Numbered from the stretch's first letter, positions 1 through 8,964 are shown. The stretch: 64,000 nt of DNA from Acinetobacter celticus (GCF_001707755.1 NZ_MBDL01000008.1:62001-126000); one strand, 5' to 3'. Translations and numbers: made by a program. The notes: generated by a model not told the origin, from the sequence alone.

Positions 1-507
1 CATACCTGCAATAGATGCGACGTTCACAATTCGGCCCGAACGTTGAGGTTCCATCAATTTCAAGGCTTCACGTGTACAATAAAATACACCATTCACATTT
101 ACGCCCCAAAAACGCTCCCATTCATCATCAATAATCCAACGTGTAAAACTTAAAGAACGACGTGGTTCTGGCATCGCGTTATAGTCATATAAGGCTGTAC
201 GACGCTGTGTATCTAATTCTGTAGTTGGTGTTATAGCAGCATTATTTATGAGTACATCCAAAGTACCGTAATGTTGAACAATTTTTTCAAACATCGCTGA
301 AACTTGAGCACTTGAAGATACATCACAGTTTATCGCTAGGCATTCTCCCCCGTATTGTTCAACAACTCTTTGAGTCTCTAACAATGTTTCATTATTTACA
401 TCACAAATAACCAATTTAGCGCCTTCTTTCGCGAAAGCTTCTGCACATGCCTTTCCTAAACCTGGTCCAACGCCTGTTATCAATACAATTTTATCTTGAA
501 AATTCAT
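1..507 (-). CDS. SDR-family oxidoreductase (C-terminus cut off by window edge)
   Basis: This is the first 169 residues of a short-chain dehydrogenase/reductase, which interconverts a secondary alcohol and a ketone with NAD(P)H. The Rossmann glycine motif is at the N-terminus (TGVGPGLGKA, near residues 11-20). The cofactor-side Asp-Val follows (NCDVSS) and then the structural NNA motif (LINNAA). The region just before the catalytic Ser is reached (IVNVASIAGM), but the YxxxK motif lies outside the window. The ATG has a GGA about 8 bases upstream. It is 187 bases downstream of the BKACE gene on the same strand, so oxidation of a beta-hydroxy acid to the BKACE substrate is a reasonable guess. The true substrate cannot be read from sequence. 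Confidence 0.85.
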   Translation of the reverse strand, partial: MNFQDKIVLITGVGPGLGKACAEAFAKEGAKLVICDVNNETLLETQRVVEQYGGECLAINCDVSSSAQVSAMFEKIVQHYGTLDVLINNAAITPTTELDTQRRTALYDYNAMPEPRRSLSFTRWIIDDEWERFWGVNVNGVFYCTREALKLMEPQRSGRIVNVASIAGM

Positions 508-694
508 GTAATTATTCCATTAATTTGAACTTAATGCCAATATTCAATAGGCATTTATGTTCCATTTAATAATTAATGGGAGACTCCTCTGCAACGTTAT
601 AATTTTTAAATTAATTGCTAATTCTATCTCGTCAAAACAGGGAAGTACTCCGGATCACTTACGTAGATATAAACTTTTTTGACTCGCTATATTA

Positions 695-1744
695 CTAGCG
701 TTGAGGAACGCCTTTTTGGCCTACTTTGCGGTTTGGTGCCATGCCATTTGCCAATAAGGTTTCTTCAATACTGTTGTACTGAACTCCAATACGGTAAATT
801 TCACGTGCTTCTTGACCACTTGCAATATCACGACCTAACTCATGTGCAATACGTACAGTTTGTTTGATCTGATCAACCGAACCGAAACGCTCACCTTTAT
901 GATCAATGATGGTATCTTCATTGCCCACACGTGCATGCATACCCATTGCCATAGACATGGTGTTAAACGATAAGACATTTTTTAGCAATGACTCAGAGGT
1001 TAAAGTACAACCATCTGGAACACGGTTCAGGAAGTTAAAGAAGTTAAATGGGTTTGGCCCATCAAAACCACCGCCAATACCAATCCAAGTTAAGTTCATT
1101 GGACCCATGTATTGACCTTTACGCACCATACGTTCAAGCGTTTCCAAGCCATGCATACCCGTCAATTGGAAATGTGGTTGGATACCATTTGCTGCTAAAC
1201 GCTTCAAATGCTCAATGAGCCATTCAGGGCCTGCAGGAACGGTCATTTCCGCATAAGCTGCTTGAATTGCAGGATGCTCAAGTGATGTACCTTTTAAATA
1301 TTCTGGATATAAAAGCTCCATAATATTCATTTGCGTCGTATTGACTGCAACTGTTACTTGGTCAGGTTTAGGGTCTAACTCAGCCAATTTATGACGAGTA
1401 TCATCACTCAACCACAGTGCCGCTTCACCGTCACTTTCAGGTGCAAATGAAATTGAACCGCCGACTTGAATAATCATGTCAGGTACTTCTGCACGTACAC
1501 CTGCAATCAGTTCATTGAACTTAGATAAACGCTTTGAACCTTTACCATCTAACTCACGAACATGTAGATGTAAAACTGTTGCACCCGCTTCGTAGCATTC
1601 TACAGCTTTGGCAATTTGCTCTTCCATCGTGACAGGAATATCTTCAGGGAAATCTTGAGGCATCCACTCAGGGCCATAAGGTGCAACTGTAATTACCACT
1701 TTGTCCATGTTTTCTGGGTGCAAAGAATCATCCAAGAATTGCAT
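695..1744 (-). CDS. BKACE family enzyme (DUF849), beta-keto acid cleavage
   Basis: This belongs to the beta-keto acid cleavage enzyme family, typified by 3-keto-5-aminohexanoate cleavage enzyme. Family members condense a beta-keto acid with acetyl-CoA and release acetoacetate plus a new acyl-CoA. The zinc-binding His-x-His is visible (VLHLHVRE) and so is the late conserved ARVGNED segment, whose Glu is the third metal ligand in the family. At about 349 aa it is longer than the usual 270-310 aa. The reading frame also offers an ATG six bases upstream (1750). That start abuts the AAAAGGAAG ribosome binding site, so the second ATG at 1744 has the better spacing. Substrate is unknown; carnitine-type or other short keto acids are possible. 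Confidence 0.88.
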   Translation of the reverse strand: MQFLDDSLHPENMDKVVITVAPYGPEWMPQDFPEDIPVTMEEQIAKAVECYEAGATVLHLHVRELDGKGSKRLSKFNELIAGVRAEVPDMIIQVGGSISFAPESDGEAALWLSDDTRHKLAELDPKPDQVTVAVNTTQMNIMELLYPEYLKGTSLEHPAIQAAYAEMTVPAGPEWLIEHLKRLAANGIQPHFQLTGMHGLETLERMVRKGQYMGPMNLTWIGIGGGFDGPNPFNFFNFLNRVPDGCTLTSESLLKNVLSFNTMSMAMGMHARVGNEDTIIDHKGERFGSVDQIKQTVRIAHELGRDIASGQEAREIYRIGVQYNSIEETLLANGMAPNRKVGQKGVPQR

Positions 1745-1805
1745 ATGCATCTTCCTTTTATATTTTATAAATCGTAAATTGAATAAAATGATTTCGTGTT
1801 AAAGC

Positions 1806-2654
1806 CTAGTAAGTTGCATCACCAATAATGCCTGTCCGCTCCATTTTGCGGTGACACGCTGGATAATCCATCACAGCATAGTGTTGTGTACTACGGTTAT
1901 CCCAAATCGCAATACTATTTGGCTTCCAGCGCCAACGAACTTGATACTCTGGAATTGAAGCTTGCGAAATTAAATAGCGCAGTAAATCTGCTGCCCCCGG
2001 ATTGGCATCTTGTCCAAAACGAACGCGTTCTTTGGTATGGTAGTTGGTAAAGTGTGTTGTAAATGCATTGACATACAGTATTTTCTCGCCCGTTTCTGGG
2101 TGAGTACGTACAACAGGATGCTCTGCATCTGGAAACTGTGCTTTCAATGCCAAACGTTTTTCGATTGGCATTGCCGCACCAAAACTGGCTTCAATACTAT
2201 GACGCGCACGTAAACCTTCAATCTTCACTTTAATATCTTCAGGCAAATTGTTATAAGCCAAAATCATATTGGTCCACATGGTATCCCCACCTACCTGCGG
2301 TGCTTCTACGCAGCGTAAGACACAGCCCATTGGGGGAATTTCACGCCAGCTAGCATCACTGTGCCATGCATTTTCATAACGATCGATCGGGCTGTCTGGG
2401 CTTTTATAAATTTGCACCAAACCTGGATAATCAGGGTGACTACCGACAGCAGGATGATCTTCCAACTGCCCAAAACGTTCTGCAAATGCAACATGCTCTG
2501 CCCGTGTTAAATCCTGATCTCTCAAGAATAAAACATGATGTTTGAGCAAGTGTGTACGAATTTCAGAGAATAAATCATCATCATGAATAGCATCTGCCAA
2601 ACGTACACCGCTGAGTTCTGCACCTATATTGCAGCTTAATTGTTCAATTTGCAT
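1806..2654 (-). CDS. TauD/TfdA family Fe(II)/2-oxoglutarate-dependent dioxygenase
   Basis: A 282-aa cytoplasmic dioxygenase that would hydroxylate a small substrate while decarboxylating 2-oxoglutarate. The iron-binding His-x-Asp is in WHSDASW, about one third into the protein. The distal His lies in the C-terminal WDNRSTQHYAV segment, and the 2-oxoglutarate-binding Arg is in HRKMERTGI. Length and motif spacing match TauD (taurine) and TfdA (2,4-D) enzymes. The ATG is preceded by AAAAGGA at good spacing. The gene starts 12 bases after the quinone oxidoreductase gene and ends 61 bases before the BKACE gene, so the three are probably co-transcribed. TauD homology alone does not fix the substrate; a taurine role is not supported by the neighbours. 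Confidence 0.88.
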   Translation of the reverse strand: MQIEQLSCNIGAELSGVRLADAIHDDDLFSEIRTHLLKHHVLFLRDQDLTRAEHVAFAERFGQLEDHPAVGSHPDYPGLVQIYKSPDSPIDRYENAWHSDASWREIPPMGCVLRCVEAPQVGGDTMWTNMILAYNNLPEDIKVKIEGLRARHSIEASFGAAMPIEKRLALKAQFPDAEHPVVRTHPETGEKILYVNAFTTHFTNYHTKERVRFGQDANPGAADLLRYLISQASIPEYQVRWRWKPNSIAIWDNRSTQHYAVMDYPACHRKMERTGIIGDATY

Positions 2655-2666
2655 AAGAAATCCTTT

Positions 2667-3653
2667 TCAAATTACAAAAATTGATGATCCTGTAGTTTTA
2701 CGTGCTTCTAAGTCACGGTGTGCCTGAACTGCATCCTTCAATTCATAGCGCTGATTAATTTCAATTTTAATACGACCATTTAAAACATGATCAAAGAGTT
2801 CTTGAGCTAACTCTTGTTTTTCTGCTGGGTCTGCAATGTAATCTGCCAGTGCTGGACGGGTAATATACAGTGAGCCTTTCATTGCCAAGAGCGCAGGGTT
2901 AAATTCTGCAATCGGGCCAGATGCTGTGCCGACACAAACCAATAAACCACGACGCTTTAAAGAATCTAATGACGCCATGAAGGTATCTTTACCCACACTG
3001 TCAAAAACAACATTAACACCCACACCATTGGTCAACTCACGTACACGCTCAGCCACATTTTCATGACTATAATTAATGACGTGGTCGCAACCATGAGCGC
3101 GTGCTATTGCTGCTTTTTCTTCAGAAGAAGTTGTACCAATCACGGTTAAACCCAGTAATTTTGCCCATTGCGAAACAATCAGCCCAACACCGCCTGCTGC
3201 TGCATGCAACAAAATAGTGTCGCCTTCTTTAAAATCGTAGATACGACGCATTAAATAAGCAGAAGTTAAACCACGCATAGTCATGGCTGCAGCGGTTTCG
3301 CAAGAAATTCCTTCTGGCAGTTTAATTAATACATCTGCAGCAATGGTTCGTGCCGTGCTATACGCACCTAAAGTGTTTAAAAAACCAGTATAAGTAACTC
3401 TGTCGCCTACTTGAACATTGGTCACACCTTCGCCGACTGCTTCGACGACACCAGATGCTTCTACGCCCATGCCATTTGGTAATGGAATTGGGTAAGTACC
3501 GTTACGGAAATATGTATCTGCATAATTCAAACCGACTGCAACGTGGCGTAAGCGCACTTGCCCAGCCAATGGCTCTCCGACTTCTACATCTTCATAACGC
3601 ATTACTTCTGATGAGCCAGATTCGTAGAATCGTACTGCTTTATTCACTGTCAT
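2667..3653 (-). CDS. NADPH:quinone oxidoreductase family protein (zinc-independent MDR)
   Basis: A 328-aa medium-chain dehydrogenase/reductase of the quinone oxidoreductase type. It has an N-terminal GroES-like fold (GVEASGVVEAVGEGV) and a nucleotide-binding Rossmann segment (LLHAAAGGVGLIVSQWAKLLG, then VIGTTSSEEK). Cysteine zinc ligands of alcohol dehydrogenases are absent, as expected for this subfamily. The frame is open for 50 more codons upstream. I place the start at the ATG at 3653 because it has AGGA just upstream and gives the usual family length. It is the first gene of the minus-strand island and diverges from the LysR gene, 286 bases away. It may reduce an enone or quinone intermediate; this is inference. 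Confidence 0.87.
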   Translation of the reverse strand: MTVNKAVRFYESGSSEVMRYEDVEVGEPLAGQVRLRHVAVGLNYADTYFRNGTYPIPLPNGMGVEASGVVEAVGEGVTNVQVGDRVTYTGFLNTLGAYSTARTIAADVLIKLPEGISCETAAAMTMRGLTSAYLMRRIYDFKEGDTILLHAAAGGVGLIVSQWAKLLGLTVIGTTSSEEKAAIARAHGCDHVINYSHENVAERVRELTNGVGVNVVFDSVGKDTFMASLDSLKRRGLLVCVGTASGPIAEFNPALLAMKGSLYITRPALADYIADPAEKQELAQELFDHVLNGRIKIEINQRYELKDAVQAHRDLEARKTTGSSIFVI

Positions 3654-3939
3654 TTTCCTATCCATAGCTATATTTTTATTCGGGGCTTTAAAAGCATTTA
3701 CTAAAACTACAACACTCAGAATGCCACCACTTGACATAAGACGACAGGTACTTAGCATTTTGCGACAAACCAATTTAAGAATCTCAGAACAACTATTTAC
3801 CAACTTTTATTTAACGTTATTTTGTATTTTTAATGAATAAGTTAGCGCCTCTGTTATCTTTAGTTGTGTAGACATTTTCTTTATAGTCTTTAGTTTATCG
3901 GATAGAAATACGATTTTATAACGTAGGTAAAGCCAAAAC

Positions 3940-4833
3940 ATGACACTCAAACAATTAAAAGCTTTTTTAGCGCTTGCCCGTACTCTCAATTATGTCAATG
4001 CCGCAGCAGAGCTTTATCTCAGCCAGTCTGCCCTCAGTATCACCATCAAAACCTTAGAAGAAGAGTTAGGTGGTAAACTATTTAAACGTAATACTCGGCG
4101 GGTAGAAATGACCGCTGAAGGACGGTCTTTGATTCCTTATGCTAAAAGGCTCTTGGCCAATTGGGAAGACATGGAAAAAGATGTCAAACAACGCTTTAAA
4201 TTGAACCGTGGCACCTTAAATATTGCCTCTATGCCCTTTGCCACACATGCGGTACTTCCTGCGGTAATACATGAATTTGCAAAGCGTCATCCCAATATTA
4301 GTTTTTCAATTCATGACGTGCCCAATGAAAAAATCATTGAAAATGTACAAGATGGAATTTTTGAAATTGGTATTTGCTTTCAGCCCGAATTTTGCGAACA
4401 ACTCAATTTTCAGCCTTTGTTTCAAGAAGACTTTATTGCGATTGTTCCGAAAAATCACCCTTTTGCCAATTCACAACAGGTCACATGGCATGAATTATGT
4501 GCTTCACCTTTTATTACCTTACAAAATCCATCCATCATTAGGCATGTTGTAGAAAAAAAATGCTTGGAAAATAACACTGTTCTAGATTTAAAAGTGGAAT
4601 GCCACCAAATCAGCTCACTGTCTCATTTTGTGGCGAATGGCATGGGCGTCAGTGTCATTCCGCGACAATTTCAAAAATGTATCGATTTAAAACAGATTGC
4701 TGTCCTTGAAATTTTAGATGTAAACGTGCAATTACAGTTGGGCATTATTTATAAAAAGGACTTTCAACTTTCGAATATTTCCTCTGAATTTATTGACATG
4801 ATATCGACTCATCCATTTTTCCCTCAGCAATAA
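3940..4833 (+). CDS. LysR-family transcriptional regulator
   Basis: A 297-aa LysR-type regulator. The N-terminal winged helix-turn-helix spans about residues 1-60 (MTLKQLKAFLALARTLN, then AAELYLSQSALSITIKTLEEELG). A periplasmic-binding-protein-like effector domain follows from about residue 90. It diverges from the quinone oxidoreductase gene and lies 200 bases upstream of scoA on the same strand, so it probably controls the catabolic island in one or both directions. The inducer is unknown. No close resemblance to a characterised regulator such as CatM or BenM was evident. Confidence 0.92.
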   Translation: MTLKQLKAFLALARTLNYVNAAAELYLSQSALSITIKTLEEELGGKLFKRNTRRVEMTAEGRSLIPYAKRLLANWEDMEKDVKQRFKLNRGTLNIASMPFATHAVLPAVIHEFAKRHPNISFSIHDVPNEKIIENVQDGIFEIGICFQPEFCEQLNFQPLFQEDFIAIVPKNHPFANSQQVTWHELCASPFITLQNPSIIRHVVEKKCLENNTVLDLKVECHQISSLSHFVANGMGVSVIPRQFQKCIDLKQIAVLEILDVNVQLQLGIIYKKDFQLSNISSEFIDMISTHPFFPQQ

Positions 4834-4983
4834 AATGTACCGCTCCTCAGGTTTAGGGCATCACATCTCAATAAATTGATGGGGCTTAGATGAACATCAA
4901 AATCATTTCATTGATCACTCCCGATTTATCCATTAATGATTTTTTTTCATTGCTCATTAAAAATAATCAATTTCTAAAAAATG

Positions 4984-4997
4984 TTAGCCAATGCTAA
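4984..4997. promoter_or_regulatory. palindrome upstream of scoA, candidate LysR operator
   Basis: A perfect inverted repeat, TTAGC-CAAT-GCTAA, lies 37 bases before the scoA start. Its ends fit the loose T-N11-A style of LysR-type operators. A partial copy (TTAGC, then GTTA) occurs near 3840 between the LysR and oxidoreductase genes. The assignment to this regulator is inferred only from position. Confidence 0.3.
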
Positions 4998-5033
4998 TAA
5001 TAAAAAATATCTAGGAGAAAAAAGGTTCATCGG

Positions 5034-5738
5034 ATGAATAAAGTTGTCGCCAGTGCACACGAAGCTTTAGCAGATATTGCCAGCAATAATCAAAGTATCG
5101 CTGTCGGAGGATTTGGCCTCTGTGGTATACCCGAAAAATTGATTGATGCCTTAAAAGACACAGGTGTAACAGGCTTAACCTGTATTTCAAATAATGCAGG
5201 AACTGATGGAATTGGTTTAGGTAAACTCTTACAAACCAAGCAAATTAAAAAGATGATTGCTTCGTATGTAGGAGAAAATAAAGAATTTGAACGCCAATTT
5301 TTGAGTGGCGAATTAGAGGTTGAATTGACCCCACAAGGGACTTTAGCCGAAAAATTACGTTCTGGCGGTGCAGGTATTCCTGCATTTTATACCCAAACAG
5401 GTGTAGGAACACTCATTGCGGAAGGGAAAGAAGTTCGTCAATTTAACGGTAAAGAATATATTTTAGAACCGACTATAACAGCAGATATTGCACTAATTAA
5501 AGCCTATAAAGCCGACAAAGCCGGTAATTTAGTTTTTAGAAAAACGGCTCGAAATTTTAATCCCGAATGTGCCATGGCTGGAAAAATAACAGTAGCAGAA
5601 GTTGAACATATTGTTGAAATTGGGGAAATTGACCCTGACGATATTCATTTATCAGGCATTTATGTCAACCGTATTGTCTTAAATGAAACACCTGTAAAAC
5701 ATATTGAACAAAAAACGCTTAAAGCACTGGAGGCATAA
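5034..5738 (+). CDS. scoA: 3-oxoacid CoA-transferase subunit A
   Basis: The 234-aa alpha subunit of a succinyl-CoA:3-ketoacid CoA-transferase. This cytoplasmic enzyme moves CoA from succinyl-CoA to acetoacetate or a related 3-oxoacid. The family N-terminal glycine motif is clear ([14 protein letters not shown]), followed by [12 protein letters not shown] and the conserved [18 protein letters not shown] loop. scoB follows after three bases, as in most bacterial two-subunit enzymes. Its place beside a BKACE gene suggests that it activates the acetoacetate produced by that enzyme. Close relatives act on 3-oxoadipate (PcaI) or acetoacetate (AtoD); no other pca genes are present here, which favours acetoacetate. 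Confidence 0.92.
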   Translation: MNKVVASAHEALADIASNNQSIAVGGFGLCGIPEKLIDALKDTGVTGLTCISNNAGTDGIGLGKLLQTKQIKKMIASYVGENKEFERQFLSGELEVELTPQGTLAEKLRSGGAGIPAFYTQTGVGTLIAEGKEVRQFNGKEYILEPTITADIALIKAYKADKAGNLVFRKTARNFNPECAMAGKITVAEVEHIVEIGEIDPDDIHLSGIYVNRIVLNETPVKHIEQKTLKALEA

Positions 5739-5741
5739 ACC

Positions 5742-6389
5742 ATGGCATGGACACGTACAGAAATGGCGCAACGCGCTGCCTTAGAACTTAAAGATGGTTT
5801 TTATGTCAATTTAGGTATTGGCCTGCCAACACAGGTTGCCAATTATATTCCAGACAATATGAATATCTGGCTACAGTCTGAAAATGGTTTACTGGGTATT
5901 GGTGAATTTCCCACTGAGCAAACTGTAGATGCCGACTTAATTAATGCAGGTAAACAAACCGTCACTGCCCGTTCTGGCGCTTCATTTTTCTCTAGCTCAG
6001 AATCTTTTGCCATGATTCGTGGTGGACATATTAATCTTGCAATTTTAGGTGCAATGGAAGTCTCTGAACGTGGTGACTTAGCCAACTGGATGATTCCAGG
6101 GAAAAAAGTCAAAGGCATGGGCGGTGCAATGGACTTGGTTGCAGGCGTACAAAACATTGTTATCCTGATGGAACACACAGCCAAAGACGGTAGTCCGAAA
6201 ATTTTGAAACACTGTTCACTGCCTTTAACAGGTAAAGGTGTTGTCAGCCGAATCATTACAGATTTAGGGGTTTTAGACATTACCAATGAGGGCGTTAAAC
6301 TCATTGAATTAGCCAAAGATGTCACACTGGAACAAATTCAACAGGCTACAGGTGTAGAGCTAATTATTGCCGATCTGCAAGTAGCCTAA
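5742..6389 (+). CDS. scoB: 3-oxoacid CoA-transferase subunit B
   Basis: The 215-aa beta subunit of the CoA-transferase. It carries the catalytic glutamate that forms the enzyme-CoA thioester, in the SENGLLGIGEFP motif near residue 47. GGHINLAILGAMEV and GAMDLVAGVQ are further family signatures. It is translated immediately after scoA and the pair is followed by a strong terminator. With subunit A it would convert acetoacetate plus succinyl-CoA to acetoacetyl-CoA and succinate for thiolysis. Confidence 0.92.
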   Translation: MAWTRTEMAQRAALELKDGFYVNLGIGLPTQVANYIPDNMNIWLQSENGLLGIGEFPTEQTVDADLINAGKQTVTARSGASFFSSSESFAMIRGGHINLAILGAMEVSERGDLANWMIPGKKVKGMGGAMDLVAGVQNIVILMEHTAKDGSPKILKHCSLPLTGKGVVSRIITDLGVLDITNEGVKLIELAKDVTLEQIQQATGVELIIADLQVA

Positions 6390-6437
6390 ATCTACCGAGT
6401 TATTAAAAATCAGTCATTGAATGGCTAGACTAGCTCA

Positions 6438-6472
6438 ATAGGAGACTGCCTCATTACGAGGCAGTCTCCTAT
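6438..6472. terminator. strong bidirectional terminator between scoB and mopR
   Basis: A perfect 15-base stem (ATAGGAGACTGCCTC and its complement) with a 5-base loop is followed by TTTTT. It lies between the convergent genes scoB and mopR, and the AT-rich flanks suit termination from both sides. Confidence 0.88.
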
Positions 6473-6573
6473 TTTTGCATTCACAGCATACCAATGTTTA
6501 ACATTTTGAATGATGTATTACATGTCTTCTTTAGAAATGAAACGACTAAATGATTATTTTTATTAGCCATCAT

Positions 6574-8259
6574 TTATTCCACTTTCACATTCACTGCCTG
6601 CTTTTTTAAACGATAATCTAATGCAGCGCGGCTAATCCCTAAAATACGAGCAGCTTCTGAAACATTCTGATTCGCTTTTTGCATAGCAATCAAAATCAAT
6701 TGCCTTTCATGATCTTCCAAACAAAAACCATCCTGTATCACGGCATTTAAATCTAAGTTTTCAGATTTTGGCTCAATATCCTGTTTAATTTGTGGAAACA
6801 AATGATTGAGTTTAATTTCCTGCTGATGATCTGTCAGCAAGGTTGCTCGCTCCAATAAGTTTTCCAGTTCTCGAATATTGCCAGGCCATTCATAGGTCAT
6901 CACAAAGTTTTTAGCTCTATCACTTAAACCTTTTAAAGTCTTGCCATACATATTTTCAAAACGGGATAAAAAATGCGTAATCAACAAAGGAATATCGTCA
7001 CGGCGCTCACGCAGTGGTGGAATAATGACAGGGAAAATATTTAGGCGATAATATAAATCAGCGCGGAATCGTCCCTCTTTCACGGCTTGTTCTAAATCTT
7101 CATTGGTGGCCGCAACTAAGCGTACATCTGCCTTTCGGGTTTGATAATCGCCGACTCGCTCATACTCACCTTCTTGTAACATTCGCAATAAAGTGGCTTG
7201 TGCCCGTGGCGAAAGCTCAATCACTTCATCTAAGAAAATAGTCCCTTGATGAGCACGTTCAAACTTTCCACTTCGGGTTTGTGTTGCACCTGTAAATGCA
7301 CCTTTTTCGACCCCAAAAAGTTCGGCTTCAATTAAATCTGGCGGAATACAAGCACAGTTTACCGCAACAAAAGGCTGTCCTTTACGCGAACTGCCTTCAT
7401 GAATCCCCCGCGCAAAAGCTTCCTTCCCTACGCCTGTTTCACCTTGTAGCAATACAGCAACCTTACTGCCTGCCGCTTTTTTCAAAAGGTCGCAGACTTT
7501 ACGATAGGCCACAGATTCACCAATCGAATTAAACATGGTGTAATCCGCTTCTACATCGGTATAGATATTTTTCTTTAACTCATTCAGTTCAGCTTGTAAG
7601 GCAATTAATTCATCCGAAACAGGATCGGGGGACATAAACTGAATCAGTTCATCGGCATTTTGCCATTCCTTTAAGGGTTTACCAACAATACGACAGCAAT
7701 CATCTCCTTTGGCCACACAATGGGTTTCTTGATAAATAATGGTCTGTCCCATGACAAAACTGCTATAACCGCAAGCATAGCCCAATAACATCCAACAAGC
7801 AGATTCTTCAGAGGCACCAAATTCACTTAAATGAACTTCAGCTTCAAAAGAATTACGCCAATTAAAATCTGCATAAAATTGATGTTTATCATGACTTAAT
7901 TGCAGTTCATTGACTTCAACTTGTACCATGCCCCGAATACCATGCATTTGTGGGCCAGCCATAAATGCTTCTGCTTCATTTAAATTTGGACGTAACTTAG
8001 AAGTGACTTCGGCATCTCGTACACCTGCCTGATAGCCCAAGCGAATAAAAAATCGTTTGGTACGTTCCCACCCCAGCATGTTGTACAAGTCTTTTCTTAA
8101 AAATCCCATGATGCTGGTATGGAGTAACAACATGCGGTTTTCTTCAAACCAAATTTTTCCATGCTGGCTATCAAACTGAATTTTATCCAATAAATCTTGA
8201 ATATCTTTGTTCTTTTTCAAAATTTGAGTATAAAACTTAGCGTCTTTGGCTTGAGGCAT
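6574..8259 (-). CDS. mopR: sigma-54-dependent phenol-responsive activator MopR
   Basis: A 561-aa NtrC-type activator of the phenol hydroxylase operon. The order is XylR-type N-terminal sensor, V4R zinc subdomain, linker, AAA+ ATPase (Walker A GETGVGKE, sigma-54 contact loop GAFTGA) and Fis-type helix-turn-helix (NVSEAARILGISRAALDYRL). If translation starts at the ATG at 8259, the phenol-binding residues fall at His106 and Trp134 and the zinc ligands at Cys155, Glu178, Cys181 and Cys189. These are the published MopR positions, which supports this start over the TTG at 8307. In the family, phenol binding relieves inhibition of the ATPase. It is divergent from mopK. Confidence 0.95.
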   Translation of the reverse strand: MPQAKDAKFYTQILKKNKDIQDLLDKIQFDSQHGKIWFEENRMLLLHTSIMGFLRKDLYNMLGWERTKRFFIRLGYQAGVRDAEVTSKLRPNLNEAEAFMAGPQMHGIRGMVQVEVNELQLSHDKHQFYADFNWRNSFEAEVHLSEFGASEESACWMLLGYACGYSSFVMGQTIIYQETHCVAKGDDCCRIVGKPLKEWQNADELIQFMSPDPVSDELIALQAELNELKKNIYTDVEADYTMFNSIGESVAYRKVCDLLKKAAGSKVAVLLQGETGVGKEAFARGIHEGSSRKGQPFVAVNCACIPPDLIEAELFGVEKGAFTGATQTRSGKFERAHQGTIFLDEVIELSPRAQATLLRMLQEGEYERVGDYQTRKADVRLVAATNEDLEQAVKEGRFRADLYYRLNIFPVIIPPLRERRDDIPLLITHFLSRFENMYGKTLKGLSDRAKNFVMTYEWPGNIRELENLLERATLLTDHQQEIKLNHLFPQIKQDIEPKSENLDLNAVIQDGFCLEDHERQLILIAMQKANQNVSEAARILGISRAALDYRLKKQAVNVKVE

Positions 8260-8461
8260 GACTGAATATCCATCCTTGGCTATAGGTCGATTCCTTATCT
8301 TACTCAATTCCGACCAAGAAGCGGCACTATCTTATGGCTATAACTTTATACCATTAAAGTATTTTTAAATTAATATTGTAAAATCATATAGATATAAAAA
8401 TATTCAAATCACAGAATGCATTGAAGCACGTTCATATATTTTTAGCTTTGTACCCCACCAA

Positions 8462-8477
8462 TTCATGATTTGATGAA
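8462..8477. promoter_or_regulatory. candidate MopR upstream activating site 1
   Basis: TTCATGATTTGATGAA is a near-perfect 16-base palindrome. It matches a second copy 32 bases downstream at 14 of 16 positions. It lies about 120 bases upstream of the sigma-54-like promoter, the usual place for XylR/DmpR-family enhancer sites. Confidence 0.72.
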
Positions 8478-8493
8478 ACCCGATATGTCTATA

Positions 8494-8509
8494 TTCATCA
8501 TTCGATGAA
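8494..8509. promoter_or_regulatory. candidate MopR upstream activating site 2
   Basis: TTCATCATTCGATGAA has perfect TTCATC/GATGAA arms. The centre-to-centre distance to site 1 is 32 bases, about three helical turns, so both would lie on the same DNA face. That is the pattern for cooperative activator oligomers. Confidence 0.75.
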
Positions 8510-8582
8510 GTTCTATTTCTAAAATTAATTTAAAAAAAACACAAAAACTATAAACATATGATTAATAAACATTAATTAAAGT

Positions 8583-8598
8583 TGGCATGACTTTTGAT
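8583..8598 (+). promoter_or_regulatory. sigma-54-like promoter of mopKLMNOP
   Basis: TGGCAT-GACTT-TTGAT matches the -24/-12 pattern TGGCAC-N5-TTGC at correct spacing. It has A instead of C in the -12 GC element. It lies about 75 bases before mopK, with an A/T-rich stretch between it and the palindromes where IHF could bend the DNA. Confidence 0.65.
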
Positions 8599-8673
8599 AT
8601 ATCACAAGCAAGGAACAAAAAATTGCGTCACAGCTGAAATGATTTCAGCGTTAGAGATAAAAGGATTATCCCA

Positions 8674-8964
8674 ATGACTCAAACCCTACAACCAGATCAA
8701 CTGACCAAATATATTCGTGTCACAGGTGACCGTAATGCCAAGTTTGTTGAATTTGACTTCGCAATTCATGACCCGACGCTGTTTGTCGAACTGATTCTTC
8801 CTCAGCAGGCTTTTCAACACTTTTGTGAAATTAACCATGTCATTGAAATGACCGCTGAGCAACAAGCTTGGAATGATGCACAAGAAGATAAATGGCGTTA
8901 TGGCGTTGAACCCACCATTTTAAGCCAAGCCCGTGAACATTTAGATCAAGAAGATCAATCTTAA
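8674..8964 (+). CDS. mopK: phenol hydroxylase assembly subunit P0 (DmpK type)
   Basis: A 96-aa protein at the head of the operon, of the DmpK/MphK/PoxA family. In related systems it is needed for growth on phenol and is thought to help assemble or load iron into the oxygenase; it is not part of the catalytic cycle. The segment VTGDRNAKFVEFDFAIHDP is characteristic, as is the LFVELILPQQAF region after it. An AAAAGGA ribosome binding site precedes the ATG by eight bases. It is the first gene after the sigma-54-like promoter. Confidence 0.92.
   Translation: MTQTLQPDQLTKYIRVTGDRNAKFVEFDFAIHDPTLFVELILPQQAFQHFCEINHVIEMTAEQQAWNDAQEDKWRYGVEPTILSQAREHLDQEDQS

Noticed and set aside
3807..3989. 60-codon minus-strand frame spanning the LysR promoter
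   Set aside because: It overlaps the divergent regulatory region and the LysR start; no signal supports it.
5843..6325. 160-codon open frame on the minus strand inside scoB
   Set aside because: It lies wholly within scoB, has no ribosome binding site and reads as low-information antisense translation.
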